Positions 42,169 through 50,971 of a stretch of 64,000 nucleotides of DNA are shown piece by piece. Made by a program: the position numbers and the translations under genes. The stretch is from Microbacterium flavescens (GTDB taxonomy: Bacteria > Actinomycetota > Actinomycetes > Actinomycetales > Microbacteriaceae): the NCBI RefSeq assembly GCF_018588945.1, contig NZ_JAFIWA010000002.1, positions 124,001-188,000 on the forward strand. The letters are read 5' to 3'. Every line of letters starts with the position of its first letter. Position 1 is the stretch's first letter. A model generated the notes under the pieces. That model did no database searches. It was given only the letters and a program-made list of their open reading frames with translations, and had not been told where the DNA came from.

Positions 42169-43848
42169 TCAGGCCTCCGCGGCGACGATGCGTCCGCGCT
42201 CGAGGCGCACGACGCGATCGACGAGCCCGGGCGGCACGGTGACGTGCGAGATGAGCACGACGGCCTGATCGTCGCCGACGGCGCCCAGCAGGTCGGCGAG
42301 GAGAGCATCGGATGCCTCGGGGTCGACGCCCGCCGTCGGCTCGTCGAGCACGAGCACGGGGAACCCGCGCAGCAGCGCCCGCGCGAGCGCGATGCGCTGG
42401 GCCTGTCCGCCCGACACCAGAGCGCCGCGCTCGCCGACGCGGGCGTCCAGCCCGCCCCGCTCGCGCAGCCAGTCGCCCAGGCCGACACGCGCGAGCGCGG
42501 CCTCGAGCTCGGCGTCGCTCGCGGTGTCGCGCGCGAACAGCAGGTTCTGACGGATGTCCTCGTCGAAGAGCATCGGCTGCTGCTCGCACAGCCCGACCGT
42601 CCGGCGCACGTCGTCACCGGCGAGGCCGTGCACCGAGCGGCCGCCGATCTCGTAGTCGCCGTCGGTCTCGAGGAACCGCACCAGCGCGTGGGCGAGGGTG
42701 GTCTTGCCGGCGCCGCTCGATCCGACGACCAGGACGCGCTCACCGGGGCGCACCTCGAGATCGATGTCGTGGAGCGAGGCATCCGTTCCTCCCGGCCAGC
42801 GGGCCGAGGCGCTGCGCAGCCGGAGTCCGTCGCCCAGAGACGGTCCCTCGCCGGTCGCCGCGACGGTCTCGTCGACGAGCGCGTCGGGCAGTCGGTCGGG
42901 CAGCACTCCCGCGATGCGATCGGCGGATGCCGCGACCTGGCGCCACGCGGCGGCCGCGAGCGGCACGGCGGCGAAGACCTCGAAGACCGCCATCGGCACC
43001 AGGACCACGACGGCGAGCGAGGGGCCGTCCAGGGCCCCTGACGCGATGCCGGGGATGGCCGCGACGACGGCGAGGATCGATGCGCCGCCGGCGAGGAGCG
43101 AGACGATCGCCGTCGTGCCGGCCTGCGCGCCCGCTCTGCGGACCACGGCACGTCGCACGGCGGCATCGGCGTCGGCGATGCGCGTGCGGCTCTCGGCTTC
43201 CGCGCCGAACGCGGCGAGCACGTCGAGGCTGCCGAGGTGGTCGAGCACCGCGTCGGCGAGTCGGGCGCGCAGGGGAGCGATATCGCGTTCCGCGCGTGCA
43301 CCGGAAGCCCATCCCCACAGCGAGGCCGCGAGCCCGGCGGCCACGAGGCACGCGAGGAGCACGAACCCGGCCGGCCACCAGACGATCGACACCAGGATGA
43401 CCGCGCCGAGGGCGACCGTCGCGGACGCCACGAGCGGCTGCACCACCCGCAGGGGCAGGTTCTGCAGGTCGTCGACGTCGTCGACCAGGGCGCCGAGCAC
43501 CGACCCGCGGCCGGTGCGGGCGAGCCCGTCCGGAGCCAGCGGGACGAGGCGCCGCACGAGCGTCGCGCGCGTCGTCGCGAGCTGGCGCAGCGCGGCGTCG
43601 TGGCCGGCGAGCCGCTCGAGGTAGCGGAAGGTCGCCCGCGAGAGCGCGAACAGGCGCACGCCGACGACGGCGGCCGAGAGGTACAGCACCGGCGGCTGCT
43701 CACTCGCCCGCACGATGAGCCAGGCGCTGACGGCGAGGAGGGCGACGGCGGATGCCTCCGACACGAAGCCCGCCGCGAGCGCCGGCCAGAACCGGCGCGC
43801 GGGAGGCATCGCGCCGCGGAGCACGTCGGCCCGGGTGACCGCGGTCAT
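42169..43848 (-). CDS. cydC: Cytochrome bd assembly ABC transporter CydC
   Basis: A 559-residue half-transporter with an N-terminal six-helix domain (about 15-300) and a nucleotide-binding domain with Walker A VVGSSGAGKTTLAHAL, signature VSGGQAQRIALARAL and Walker B VLVLDEPTAGVD. CydDC exports reductants (cysteine/glutathione) or haem-related compounds and is needed to assemble cytochrome bd. The start ATG 43848 is preceded by GGAGG and overlaps the cydD stop (ATGA). It is the last gene of cydABDC. Confidence 0.93.
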   Translation of the reverse strand: MTAVTRADVLRGAMPPARRFWPALAAGFVSEASAVALLAVSAWLIVRASEQPPVLYLSAAVVGVRLFALSRATFRYLERLAGHDAALRQLATTRATLVRRLVPLAPDGLARTGRGSVLGALVDDVDDLQNLPLRVVQPLVASATVALGAVILVSIVWWPAGFVLLACLVAAGLAASLWGWASGARAERDIAPLRARLADAVLDHLGSLDVLAAFGAEAESRTRIADADAAVRRAVVRRAGAQAGTTAIVSLLAGGASILAVVAAIPGIASGALDGPSLAVVVLVPMAVFEVFAAVPLAAAAWRQVAASADRIAGVLPDRLPDALVDETVAATGEGPSLGDGLRLRSASARWPGGTDASLHDIDLEVRPGERVLVVGSSGAGKTTLAHALVRFLETDGDYEIGGRSVHGLAGDDVRRTVGLCEQQPMLFDEDIRQNLLFARDTASDAELEAALARVGLGDWLRERGGLDARVGERGALVSGGQAQRIALARALLRGFPVLVLDEPTAGVDPEASDALLADLLGAVGDDQAVVLISHVTVPPGLVDRVVRLERGRIVAAEA

Positions 43849-45605
43849 ACGACCACCTCCTCGGGCTGGAGCCGCACGACGTCGTCGGCGATCCCGCGCG
43901 CGCTGGTGCGGTGTGAGACGAGCAGCACCGCCGCACCGCCGTCGGCGAGCTCGCGCACGCTGCGCCAGAGCTGCGACTCGGTGTCGGGGTCGAGGGCGGC
44001 GCTCGGCTCGTCGAGTGCGATGACCGCCGCGCGCCCGCGCAGGTGGCGGTAGAACGCCCGGGCCACGGCCACCCGCTGCGCCTGACCGCCCGAGAGGCCG
44101 GCGCCCTGCACGCCGAGCTCGCGGTCGGGAACGAGCTCGTCGGCCCGGGCGAGCGCGAGCGCGCGAAGGACGAGTGCGGAGTCGGGCGCCGCATCGCCGA
44201 GCGTGACGTTGCCGGCGATGGTGCCGGAGATGAGCCCCGGCTGCTGCCCGGCCCACGCCAGCCATTCCGCAGGCGCGAGCGCGCGCAGGTCGGTCCCACT
44301 GTAGGTCGCCGCGCCCTCGAACGACGCCGCGCCGCGCAGCGCCGCGAGGACGCTGGACTTGCCCGCGCCGCTCGGCCCCTCGAGCAGGGTCACCGTGCCC
44401 GGTGCCGCGATGAGCGACACAGGTGGCAGCATCCGCTCGCCCCTCCGCACCCGGACATCATGCAGGCGCAGCACTCGCCCGCCCGCCTGCGCCCCGGGCC
44501 CTTCGTCGCCCCCCGCTCCCCGTTGAGTGTCCAGGACGTGCCGCGGGGCCGGTGCCGACGGCGGCGTGTCCTGGACACTCAACAGGGGGGCGGGGGCGGG
44601 GGTGGGAGTGAGGGCGGCCGCGGCGTCGAGGACCGCGAACACGTCGGTGGTCGCGGCGACGCCCTCCGCGGCGGCGTGGAACTGCACGCCGACCTGCCGC
44701 AGGGGGAGATACGCCTCGGGCGCGAGCAGCAGGACGAAGAGCCCGACGCCGAGGACCAGCGCGCCGTCGATCAGGCGGAAGCCGATCGAGACGGCGATGA
44801 TCGCGACGGAGATGCTCGCGAGGAACTCGAGCGCGAAGCCCGAGAGGAACGACACGCGCAGCACCCGCATGGTCTCGCGGCGGTACTCGCCGGTGACCTG
44901 TTCGATGGATGCCGCGGCCCGGTGCTGCCGGCCGAACACCTTCAGCGTCGACAGGCCCTGGACGGTGTCGGCGAAGCGGGCGGCGAGGCGGTGCAGGGTC
45001 TTCCACTGCCGCTGCTGCACGGAGCGGGTCGCGAGTCCGATGAGCACCATGAACACCGGGATGAGCGGGAGGGTCAGCAGGACGGTGAGGCCCGAGATCC
45101 AGTCCTGCCACCACATCACCGCGATGAGGATCGGCGTCGCGACCACGGTCTGCACGAGCTGAGGCAGGTAGCGGCCGAAGTACGCCTCGAGCGCGTCGAG
45201 CCCTCGGCCGGCGGTGACGGCGAGCTGGGCGGAGTTGCGCCCGCCCAGCCACTCGGGGCCGAGCGCCCCGACCGCCTCGACGAGGGCCGCGCGCAACTGC
45301 GTCTGGACTCTCGCGGCCGCCCGCGCCGCAGTCGCCTCACGCGCCCACAGGAGGATCGCGCGCACGGCGACGACGGCCGCGAGGGCGACGAGCGTCGGCG
45401 CGAGGTCGGGCAGCGGCATCCCGTCGATCGCGCCGGTGATCGCACGAGTGAGCAGCCAGGCGAACGCGATGATCACCGTCGTCTGCGCGAGGGCGACTAC
45501 TCCGATCGCGAGGAAGAAGCCGCGCGACGCCGACGCATACCGCAGGAGCCGGGGATCGACGGGCCTCGACCGTCTGCCGGGCTCCGCGCGTTCGTCGTCG
45601 CTCAT
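43845..45605 (-). CDS. cydD: Cytochrome bd assembly ABC transporter CydD, with a palindromic repeat in the linker
   Basis: A 586-residue half-transporter partner of CydC. The membrane domain spans about 25-325. The nucleotide-binding domain (about 375-586) has Walker A LEGPSGAGKSSVLAAL, signature LSGGQAQRVAVARAF and Walker B VIALDEPSAALD. The linker between them is long and Pro/Ala/Gly-rich, and residues 342-361 are encoded by a 60-bp palindromic element found also at 11601-11660. Because the element is 60 bp it keeps the frame. Start ATG 45605, 30 bp after cydB. Confidence 0.92.
   Translation of the reverse strand: MSDDERAEPGRRSRPVDPRLLRYASASRGFFLAIGVVALAQTTVIIAFAWLLTRAITGAIDGMPLPDLAPTLVALAAVVAVRAILLWAREATAARAAARVQTQLRAALVEAVGALGPEWLGGRNSAQLAVTAGRGLDALEAYFGRYLPQLVQTVVATPILIAVMWWQDWISGLTVLLTLPLIPVFMVLIGLATRSVQQRQWKTLHRLAARFADTVQGLSTLKVFGRQHRAAASIEQVTGEYRRETMRVLRVSFLSGFALEFLASISVAIIAVSIGFRLIDGALVLGVGLFVLLLAPEAYLPLRQVGVQFHAAAEGVAATTDVFAVLDAAAALTPTPAPAPLLSVQDTPPSAPAPRHVLDTQRGAGGDEGPGAQAGGRVLRLHDVRVRRGERMLPPVSLIAAPGTVTLLEGPSGAGKSSVLAALRGAASFEGAATYSGTDLRALAPAEWLAWAGQQPGLISGTIAGNVTLGDAAPDSALVLRALALARADELVPDRELGVQGAGLSGGQAQRVAVARAFYRHLRGRAAVIALDEPSAALDPDTESQLWRSVRELADGGAAVLLVSHRTSARGIADDVVRLQPEEVVV
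44522..44583. repeat. 60-bp palindromic element inside cydD
   Basis: Arms GTTGAGTGTCCAGGAC (44522-44537) and GTCCTGGACACTCAAC (44568-44583) are perfect 16-bp reverse complements around a 30-bp centre. The outer 15 bp are identical to the copy at 11601-11660, while the centre differs. In cydD the minus strand reads LSVQDTPPSAPAPRHVLDTQ. Confidence 0.93.
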
Positions 45606-45635
45606 CGCCCTTAGACCCTACCTATCCGGCTCGGT

Positions 45636-46667
45636 TCAGTGGACGAGCGCGGCCGCCTTCTCGATGCGGGAGCGCGAGACGCGCTTGCGGAAGACCCAGT
45701 ACGTCCACCCCTGGTAGAGCAGCACGAGCGGAAGGAAGATCGCGGCCGCCCACGTCATGATCGTCAGCGTGTAGTCGGTGCTCGACGCGTTCTCGATCGT
45801 GAGACTGTGCGTGATGTCGGTCGACGACGGCATGACGAAGGGGAACAGTGCGAACCACAGCGTGAGCACGGCGGCGACGATCGTGACGGCGCCGAAGCCG
45901 AACGCCCAGCCCTCGCGGTCGCGGAGGTTGGACAGGAACGACAGCAGCAGCGTCACCGCGGCGAGGGCCGCGCAGACGACCACGGCTCCGAGGAGCGGTG
46001 CACCGTGCCCGGCTGCGATGAACACGGTCCACACGAGGAACGCCGCGGCCACCACGATGGTCAGTGCGCCGCTGCGGCGGGCGAGACGGCGGGCGTCGTC
46101 GTGCACCTGGCCGTCGGTCTTCAGAGCCACGAAGTACACGCCGTGCGTGAAGAACAGCAGCAGGGTCGTGAGGCCACCGAGAAGTCCGTACGGGTTCAGC
46201 AGCGTGAGGAGGGAGCCGGTGAACTCGTGGTCGGCGTCGAGCGGCACGCCTTGAACGATGTTGGCGACCGCGACACCCCAGAGGAGCGCCGGGACGGCCG
46301 AGCCGATCACGATCATGGTGTCGAAGCCGCGCTTCCAGCGCAGGCTGTCGCGTTGGTGCCGGTACTCGAACGAGACGCCGCGAAGGATGAGCGCGAGGAG
46401 GATCAGCAGCAGCGCCAGGTAGAAGCCGCTGAAGAGCGTGGCGTACCACTCGGGGAACGCCGCGAACAGGCAGGCGCCGGCGACGATGATCCACGTCTCG
46501 TTGAGGTCCCACACCGGCCCGATGGTGTTGATGATCTGCCGGCGTCCGATGTCGTCCTTGCCGAGGAAGGGAAGCGACATCCCGACGCCGAAGTCGAACC
46601 CGTCGAGGACGAAGTATCCGACGAAGAGAAAGCCGACGATCCAGAACCAGAGGTACGCGAGGTCCAT
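45636..46667 (-). CDS. cydB: Cytochrome bd oxidase subunit II CydB
   Basis: A 343-residue membrane subunit with about eight helices, starting LAYLWFWIVGFLFVGYFVLD with the conserved GFDFGVG and INTIGPVWDLNETW segments. It forms the CydAB quinol oxidase, which reduces oxygen at low tension with high affinity. ATG 46667 lies 10 bp after the cydA stop with a GGAGCAT site. The gene order cydA-cydB-cydD-cydC is the usual actinobacterial arrangement. Confidence 0.95.
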   Translation of the reverse strand: MDLAYLWFWIVGFLFVGYFVLDGFDFGVGMSLPFLGKDDIGRRQIINTIGPVWDLNETWIIVAGACLFAAFPEWYATLFSGFYLALLLILLALILRGVSFEYRHQRDSLRWKRGFDTMIVIGSAVPALLWGVAVANIVQGVPLDADHEFTGSLLTLLNPYGLLGGLTTLLLFFTHGVYFVALKTDGQVHDDARRLARRSGALTIVVAAAFLVWTVFIAAGHGAPLLGAVVVCAALAAVTLLLSFLSNLRDREGWAFGFGAVTIVAAVLTLWFALFPFVMPSSTDITHSLTIENASSTDYTLTIMTWAAAIFLPLVLLYQGWTYWVFRKRVSRSRIEKAAALVH

Positions 46668-46677
46668 GTCGATGCTC

Positions 46678-48123
46678 CTAGTAGACCGTCGTGGGGGTGT
46701 CTTCGACCGCGTGTTCCCGGGGGTCGGGATCGTCGGGCCCGGGCAGCGGCTCGGGGCCCTTCTTCGAGGTCTTGATGATCAGGCCGACCTCGACCACGGC
46801 CAGCACGGCGTAGATCAGGGTGAAGGCGACGAGCGAGATGAGCACCGTCCACCCGGGCACGCTCGGCGAGACGCCGTCCTCGGTGAGCATGAGCCCGAAC
46901 ACGATCCAGGGCTGGCGGCCCATTTCGGTGAAGACCCAGCCGACGAGGATGGCGAACAGCGACGCCGGCCATGCCCAGACGGCGAGCTTCCAGGCCCACT
47001 GCGGCACGTCGCGGGCGGCCTTCTTCCGGGTGAGCCAGAGCCCGACGACGGCGGTGAGCGCGGCGATGCCGCCGAGGCCGATCATCCAGCGGAACGCCCA
47101 GTAGGTGACCCACAGGATCGGGGCGAAGCTGCCGTCGACCTGGTCGGCGAACTGCGGGAACAGCTCGGTCGTGTACTGGGCGTTGAGGTCGTTGATGCCC
47201 TCCACGCAGCCGTCGAGCGAGTGTGTGGACAGCAGAGCCAGCAGATAGGGGACGCGGATGGAGAACAGCTCGGTCGAGCCGTCCGGCGTGCCGAGCGTGA
47301 AGATCGAGAACGAGGCATCCGCACCGCACGCGCTGTCGAAGATCGCCTCGGCGGCGGCCATCTTCATGGGCTGGGTCGAGACCATGACGAGGCTGAGCTG
47401 GTCGCCCGATATCGCGACGCCCGCGAAGGCGACGATCATGCCCCACAGCCCGTAGCGCAGCGAGGAGCGCATCATCTCGACGTTCTGGCCGCGCATGAGC
47501 TGCCAGGCCGAGATCGAGATGATGACGCCGGCGGTCATCATGAACGCCGCGAACAGTGTGTGGGGGAGGGCGGCCAGGGCGACCGGGTTCGTGAGCACCG
47601 CGAGGAAGTCGGTCATCTCAGCGCGTGAGCCGTCTTCGGCCATCCGGAATCCGACGGGATTCTGCATGAACGCGTTGGCCGCGAGGATGAAGTACGCCGA
47701 GAACCACGCGCCGATCGTCGCGATCCAGATGCTCGCCAGATGCAGCGCGCGCGGCAGGCGGTCCCAGCCGAAGATCCACAGGCCGATGAACGTCGCCTCG
47801 AAGAAGAACGCCATGAGCCCTTCGAAGGCGAGCGGAGCGCCGAACACATCGCCGACGAAGCGGGAGTAGGCCGACCAGTTCATGCCGAACTGGAACTCCT
47901 GCACGATGCCCGTGACCACGCCCATGGCGAAGTTGATCAGGAAGATCTTGCCGAAGAACCGCGTGAGGTGGAGCCACTTCACGGTGCCGGTGCGGTGCCA
48001 GGCGGTCTGGAAGATCGCGACGGTCAGCGCCATGCCGAGTGTCAGCGGCACGAACAGGAAGTGGTACAGCGTCGTGAGGCCGAACTGCCAGCGGGCGAGC
48101 AGCAGAGGGTCCAGCAGATCCAC
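46678..48123 (-). CDS. cydA: Cytochrome bd oxidase subunit I CydA
   Basis: A 481-residue haem-bearing subunit. The N-terminal QFGLTTLYHFLFVPLTLG holds the haem ligand His19 and starts the nine-helix body. GRQPW (VFTEMGRQPWIVFG) is the conserved C-terminal motif, and the quinol loop is short as in actinobacteria. The start is GTG 48123, preceded by CGGAGAA; in-frame extensions beyond it run into the operator palindromes. First gene of the operon. Confidence 0.94.
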   Translation of the reverse strand: MDLLDPLLLARWQFGLTTLYHFLFVPLTLGMALTVAIFQTAWHRTGTVKWLHLTRFFGKIFLINFAMGVVTGIVQEFQFGMNWSAYSRFVGDVFGAPLAFEGLMAFFFEATFIGLWIFGWDRLPRALHLASIWIATIGAWFSAYFILAANAFMQNPVGFRMAEDGSRAEMTDFLAVLTNPVALAALPHTLFAAFMMTAGVIISISAWQLMRGQNVEMMRSSLRYGLWGMIVAFAGVAISGDQLSLVMVSTQPMKMAAAEAIFDSACGADASFSIFTLGTPDGSTELFSIRVPYLLALLSTHSLDGCVEGINDLNAQYTTELFPQFADQVDGSFAPILWVTYWAFRWMIGLGGIAALTAVVGLWLTRKKAARDVPQWAWKLAVWAWPASLFAILVGWVFTEMGRQPWIVFGLMLTEDGVSPSVPGWTVLISLVAFTLIYAVLAVVEVGLIIKTSKKGPEPLPGPDDPDPREHAVEDTPTTVY

Positions 48124-48152
48124 GAGGCGTTCTCCGATCGCTCGAGAGGATG

Positions 48153-48188
48153 TGTGGTCTGACCACACTAGCATGTGGTCAGACCACA
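48153..48188. promoter_or_regulatory. Tandem GntR/FadR-type operators before cydA
   Basis: Two perfect-arm 15-bp palindromes, TGTGGTCTGACCACA (48153-48167) and TGTGGTCAGACCACA (48174-48188), lie 21 bp apart, two helix turns. The core TGGTC-N-GACCA fits FadR-subfamily GntR regulators such as LldR. On the minus strand a TAGTGT hexamer (48170-48165), a candidate cydA -10, falls between the centres. The regulator gene is not in the window. Confidence 0.75.
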
Positions 48189-48311
48189 AGGGCGTCGGTC
48201 CGTCGACGGCGGCCGCCCTGCGCCCAGAGTCCCAGTTCACGCCGCTCGCGCGCCGCCCCTCCCGCCGTGAAAAAACAATGACTCGCGCGGCCTCGCCGCC
48301 GCCCGGCGGGC

Positions 48312-48317
48312 TACCCT
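48312..48317 (+). promoter_or_regulatory. -10 hexamer before the moaA leader reading frame
   Basis: TACCCT ends 6 nt before an ATG at 48324, which opens a 12-codon frame that runs to the moaA start. An A-rich stretch (about 48269-48277) lies further upstream. Confidence 0.45.
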
Positions 48318-48323
48318 CGAACC

Positions 48324-48362
48324 ATGGCGACACAGTCGGGGCGGCGGGGGATGCCGGCGTGA
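48324..48362 (+). CDS. Short upstream reading frame (12 codons) coupled to moaA
   Basis: ATG 48324 encodes [12 protein letters not shown] and stops at TGA 48360-48362. The stop overlaps the moaA GTG at 48359 (GTGA). With the TACCCT hexamer 6 nt before it, the frame would be translated as a leaderless mRNA and deliver ribosomes to moaA. The peptide shows no recognisable motif. It may be a chance frame; the evidence is the exact spacing and overlap. Confidence 0.4.
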   Translation: MATQSGRRGMPA

Positions 48363-49447
48363 GCGCCATCCCCGTGACCATCGCGCCCCGCGCGCCGCAG
48401 GCCCGAACCGACGCGACGAGCACCGCCGCCGGCGGAGTCGGCGACCCGCTCGTCGACACCCACGGCCGCGTCCACCGCGACCTGCGCATCTCGCTCACCG
48501 ACCGCTGCTCGCTGCGCTGCACCTACTGCATGCCCGAGCAGGGCAACGAGTGGCTCGCGCGCTCCAGCATCCTCTCGACCGACGAGATCGTGCGCATCGC
48601 GACGATCGCGGCCGCCGACGGCATCACGACGTTCCGGCTCACGGGTGGCGAGCCGCTGCTGCGCACCGACATCGTCGACGTGGTCCGCCGGCTCGCCGCG
48701 GTCGCCGCGCCCGACGGGCGCCCGGTCGACATCGCCATGACCACCAACGGCATCCGCCTCCGCGAGCTGCTCCCCGATCTCGCCGCTGCCGGCCTGCGCC
48801 GCCTCAACGTGTCGATCGACACGATCCGGCGCGATCGCTTCCACGAGCTCACCCGCCGGGACCGGCTCGACGACGTACTCGACGGGATCGCGGCGGCCGC
48901 GGCATCCGCTCTGCGTCCTCTGAAGCTCAACGCAGTGGCGATGCGCGACGTCAACGACGATGAGCTGGTCGACCTCGTCGAGTTCGCGGTCGCGCACGAC
49001 GCGCAGATGCGCTTCATCGAGCAGATGCCGCTCGACGCCGGGCACACGTGGGACCGCTCGCGCATGGTCACGCAGGATGAGATCCTTGCGACGCTCGCGA
49101 CGCGGTGGTCGCTGACTCCGGTGCCGGGCCGCGGCGGTGCGCCCGCGGCGCGCTGGCTGCTCGACGGCGGTCCGCACACGGTGGGCGTGATCGCCTCGGT
49201 GACGGCGCCCTTCTGCGGCGACTGCGACCGCCTGCGCCTCACCGCCGACGGCCAGCTGCGCAACTGCCTGTTTTCGGCGACGGAGTACGACCTCCTGCCG
49301 ATTCTGCGCGAGGAGGCAACCGCGCCCGTCGACGACGGCATCGACCGGATGCTGCGCGCCTGCGTGCACGGAAAGCTCCCGGGTCACGCGATCAACGACC
49401 CCAGCTTCCTCCAGCCCGCGCGCGGCATGAACGCGATCGGAGGCTGA
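48359..49447 (+). CDS. moaA: GTP 3',8-cyclase MoaA
   Basis: A 362-residue radical-SAM enzyme that starts molybdenum cofactor synthesis from GTP. The N-terminal [4Fe-4S] motif is [17 protein letters not shown] (three Cys). The C-terminal cluster is in [24 protein letters not shown]. The [11 protein letters not shown] segment binds SAM. A Ser/Thr/Ala-rich N-terminal tail of about 25 residues precedes the core. GTG 48359 is chosen for its overlap with the upstream frame; GTG 48374 is an alternative. fdhD follows after 5 bp. Confidence 0.94.
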   Translation: MSAIPVTIAPRAPQARTDATSTAAGGVGDPLVDTHGRVHRDLRISLTDRCSLRCTYCMPEQGNEWLARSSILSTDEIVRIATIAAADGITTFRLTGGEPLLRTDIVDVVRRLAAVAAPDGRPVDIAMTTNGIRLRELLPDLAAAGLRRLNVSIDTIRRDRFHELTRRDRLDDVLDGIAAAAASALRPLKLNAVAMRDVNDDELVDLVEFAVAHDAQMRFIEQMPLDAGHTWDRSRMVTQDEILATLATRWSLTPVPGRGGAPAARWLLDGGPHTVGVIASVTAPFCGDCDRLRLTADGQLRNCLFSATEYDLLPILREEATAPVDDGIDRMLRACVHGKLPGHAINDPSFLQPARGMNAIGG

Positions 49448-49452
49448 CGACC

Positions 49453-50313
49453 GTGGGCCGCCTCACCGTCCACCGGCCGATCGTCAAGGTCGTGAGCTCC
49501 GACGACGGCATCGGCGAGCGCCGGCGCAGCGACACGCTGGCCGTCGAGGAGCCCCTCGAGATCCGCGTCGCCGGCGCACCACTCGCCATCACGATGCGCA
49601 CGCCGGGTCACGACGTCGAGCTCGCGGCCGGATTCCTCGTCTCGGAGGGAGTCATCGCGCGCGGCGACCAGTTCCGCTCGGCCATCCACTGCGGCGGGCC
49701 GGGCACCGGCGCGGTCGGCGTCGCGGGCAGCGCCGAGAACACCTACAACGTGCTCGACGTCGCCCTCGCGCCGGGCGTCGCGCCTCCCGACCCCGACCTC
49801 GCGCGCAGGTTCTACACGACGAGCTCGTGTGGGCTGTGCGGCAAGGCGTCCATCGACGCGGTCGAGACCGTCTCGTCCTATGAGGTGGGGACGGATGCCG
49901 CGTCCCTCGGCGCTGAGGAGCTTCTGGAGCTTCCCGACCGTCTGCGGGAGGAGCAGGCCGTGTTCGGGACGACCGGGGGCCTGCATGCCGCGGCGCTGTT
50001 CGACGCGAGCACCGGCGAGCTGCTCGTCGTGCGCGAGGACGTGGGCCGCCACAACGCGGTCGACAAGGTCGTCGGCTGGGGCGTGCTCAACGACCGCCTG
50101 CCGCTGCGGGGAATGGTGCTCCAGGTCTCGGGCCGGGCGAGCTTCGAGCTCGTGCAGAAGGCCGTCATGGCCGGCATCCCGATCCTGTCGGCCGTCTCGG
50201 CGCCGTCGTCGCTCGCCGTCGAGCTGGCCGAGGCGTCCGGTGTCACCCTCGCGGGCTTCGTGCGGGGGTCGTCGATGAACCTCTACACGCGCGCCGACCG
50301 CGTGCGGCGCTGA
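49453..50313 (+). CDS. fdhD: Formate dehydrogenase accessory sulfurtransferase FdhD
   Basis: A 286-residue protein that carries sulfur from a desulfurase to the Mo-MGD cofactor of formate-dehydrogenase-like enzymes. It has the [22 protein letters not shown] segment and the persulfide-relay CxxC motif in [29 protein letters not shown] contributes to cofactor binding. Start GTG 49453, 5 bp after moaA. The only clear client in the window is the FdhF/YdeP-like enzyme at 26215. Confidence 0.94.
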   Translation: MGRLTVHRPIVKVVSSDDGIGERRRSDTLAVEEPLEIRVAGAPLAITMRTPGHDVELAAGFLVSEGVIARGDQFRSAIHCGGPGTGAVGVAGSAENTYNVLDVALAPGVAPPDPDLARRFYTTSSCGLCGKASIDAVETVSSYEVGTDAASLGAEELLELPDRLREEQAVFGTTGGLHAAALFDASTGELLVVREDVGRHNAVDKVVGWGVLNDRLPLRGMVLQVSGRASFELVQKAVMAGIPILSAVSAPSSLAVELAEASGVTLAGFVRGSSMNLYTRADRVRR

Positions 50314-50317
50314 GCGC

Positions 50318-50935
50318 TCAGGCCGAGCGCGCCTCCTGCGCCGTGAGGTGCACGACGCACTGAGCCGGATCGCACGAGGGTGCAATGCCGTCCACCTTCA
50401 GCGGGCCGCCCGCCTGCGCGAGCACGGCGTCCATGAGGCCGACGTGGACGTGGCAGAGGGTGCCTCGGTGGTCGGCGGCAGGGGAGTGCGGGCAGGGGGT
50501 GAGGTCGACGGTGAGGGCGTCCTCGTCCACGAGCGGGTCGAAGCCGGCCGCCGCCAGGTCGTCGACGAGGGCGTCGAGCTGGTGCAGCGCGTCGGGGTGG
50601 AGGCGCTCACCCGAGTTCTGCGGGTAGACGCGGCGCATCAGGTCGCCCCGGCGCGCGGCATCCTTCGCCCGCTGCGCAGCGACCGGGCTGGATGCCGCGG
50701 CCCCGCCCGTCGCCGCCGTGTACAGCACGCGCGGCCGGCCACGCGTGGTGCGACGCTCGGTCTCGGCGATGACATAACCGGCTTCGATCAGCCGCTGCAG
50801 GTGCTCGCGGACGGTGTTGGGGTGGAGTCCCGTGGCCTCGACCAGTTCGGCGATCGCCCGTCGCGGCCGCTCCTGCACGAGGTGCATGATCTCGACGCGC
50901 GAATAGCTCGAGATCGCGCTGTAGCCGGCCGCCAT
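50318..50935 (-). CDS. HTH transcriptional regulator with four conserved-type cysteines (probable Fe-S sensor)
   Basis: A 205-residue regulator. Residues of about 5-75 are a winged helix (HPNTVREHLQRLIEAGYV). The C-terminal half has Cys148, Cys161, Cys188 and Cys193 (TPCPHS, TLCHVH, SCDPAQC), a C-x12-C-x26-C-x4-C pattern. It resembles the COG2345/SufR-like group of Fe-S-containing regulators. It converges on fdhD: both stop codons lie within the palindrome TGAGCGCTCA (50311-50320). Oxygen or NO sensing is suggested by cysteines and by proximity to cyd and moa genes, not shown. Confidence 0.8.
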   Translation of the reverse strand: MAAGYSAISSYSRVEIMHLVQERPRRAIAELVEATGLHPNTVREHLQRLIEAGYVIAETERRTTRGRPRVLYTAATGGAAASSPVAAQRAKDAARRGDLMRRVYPQNSGERLHPDALHQLDALVDDLAAAGFDPLVDEDALTVDLTPCPHSPAADHRGTLCHVHVGLMDAVLAQAGGPLKVDGIAPSCDPAQCVVHLTAQEARSA

Positions 50936-50941
50936 GATCCC

Positions 50942-50947
50942 ATTATG
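50942..50947 (-). promoter_or_regulatory. -10 hexamer of a predicted leaderless mRNA (HTH regulator)
   Basis: CATAAT, one change from TATAAT, ends 6 nt before the ATG at 50935 on the minus strand. Confidence 0.45.
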
Positions 50948-50971
50948 ACGGGGGGCTGCCGTCGCGCCCGC

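Noticed and set aside
46678..48522. A longer CydA beginning near 48522
   Set aside because: The extension would translate through the tandem operator palindromes and the moaA start region. The family begins at the GTG at 48123.
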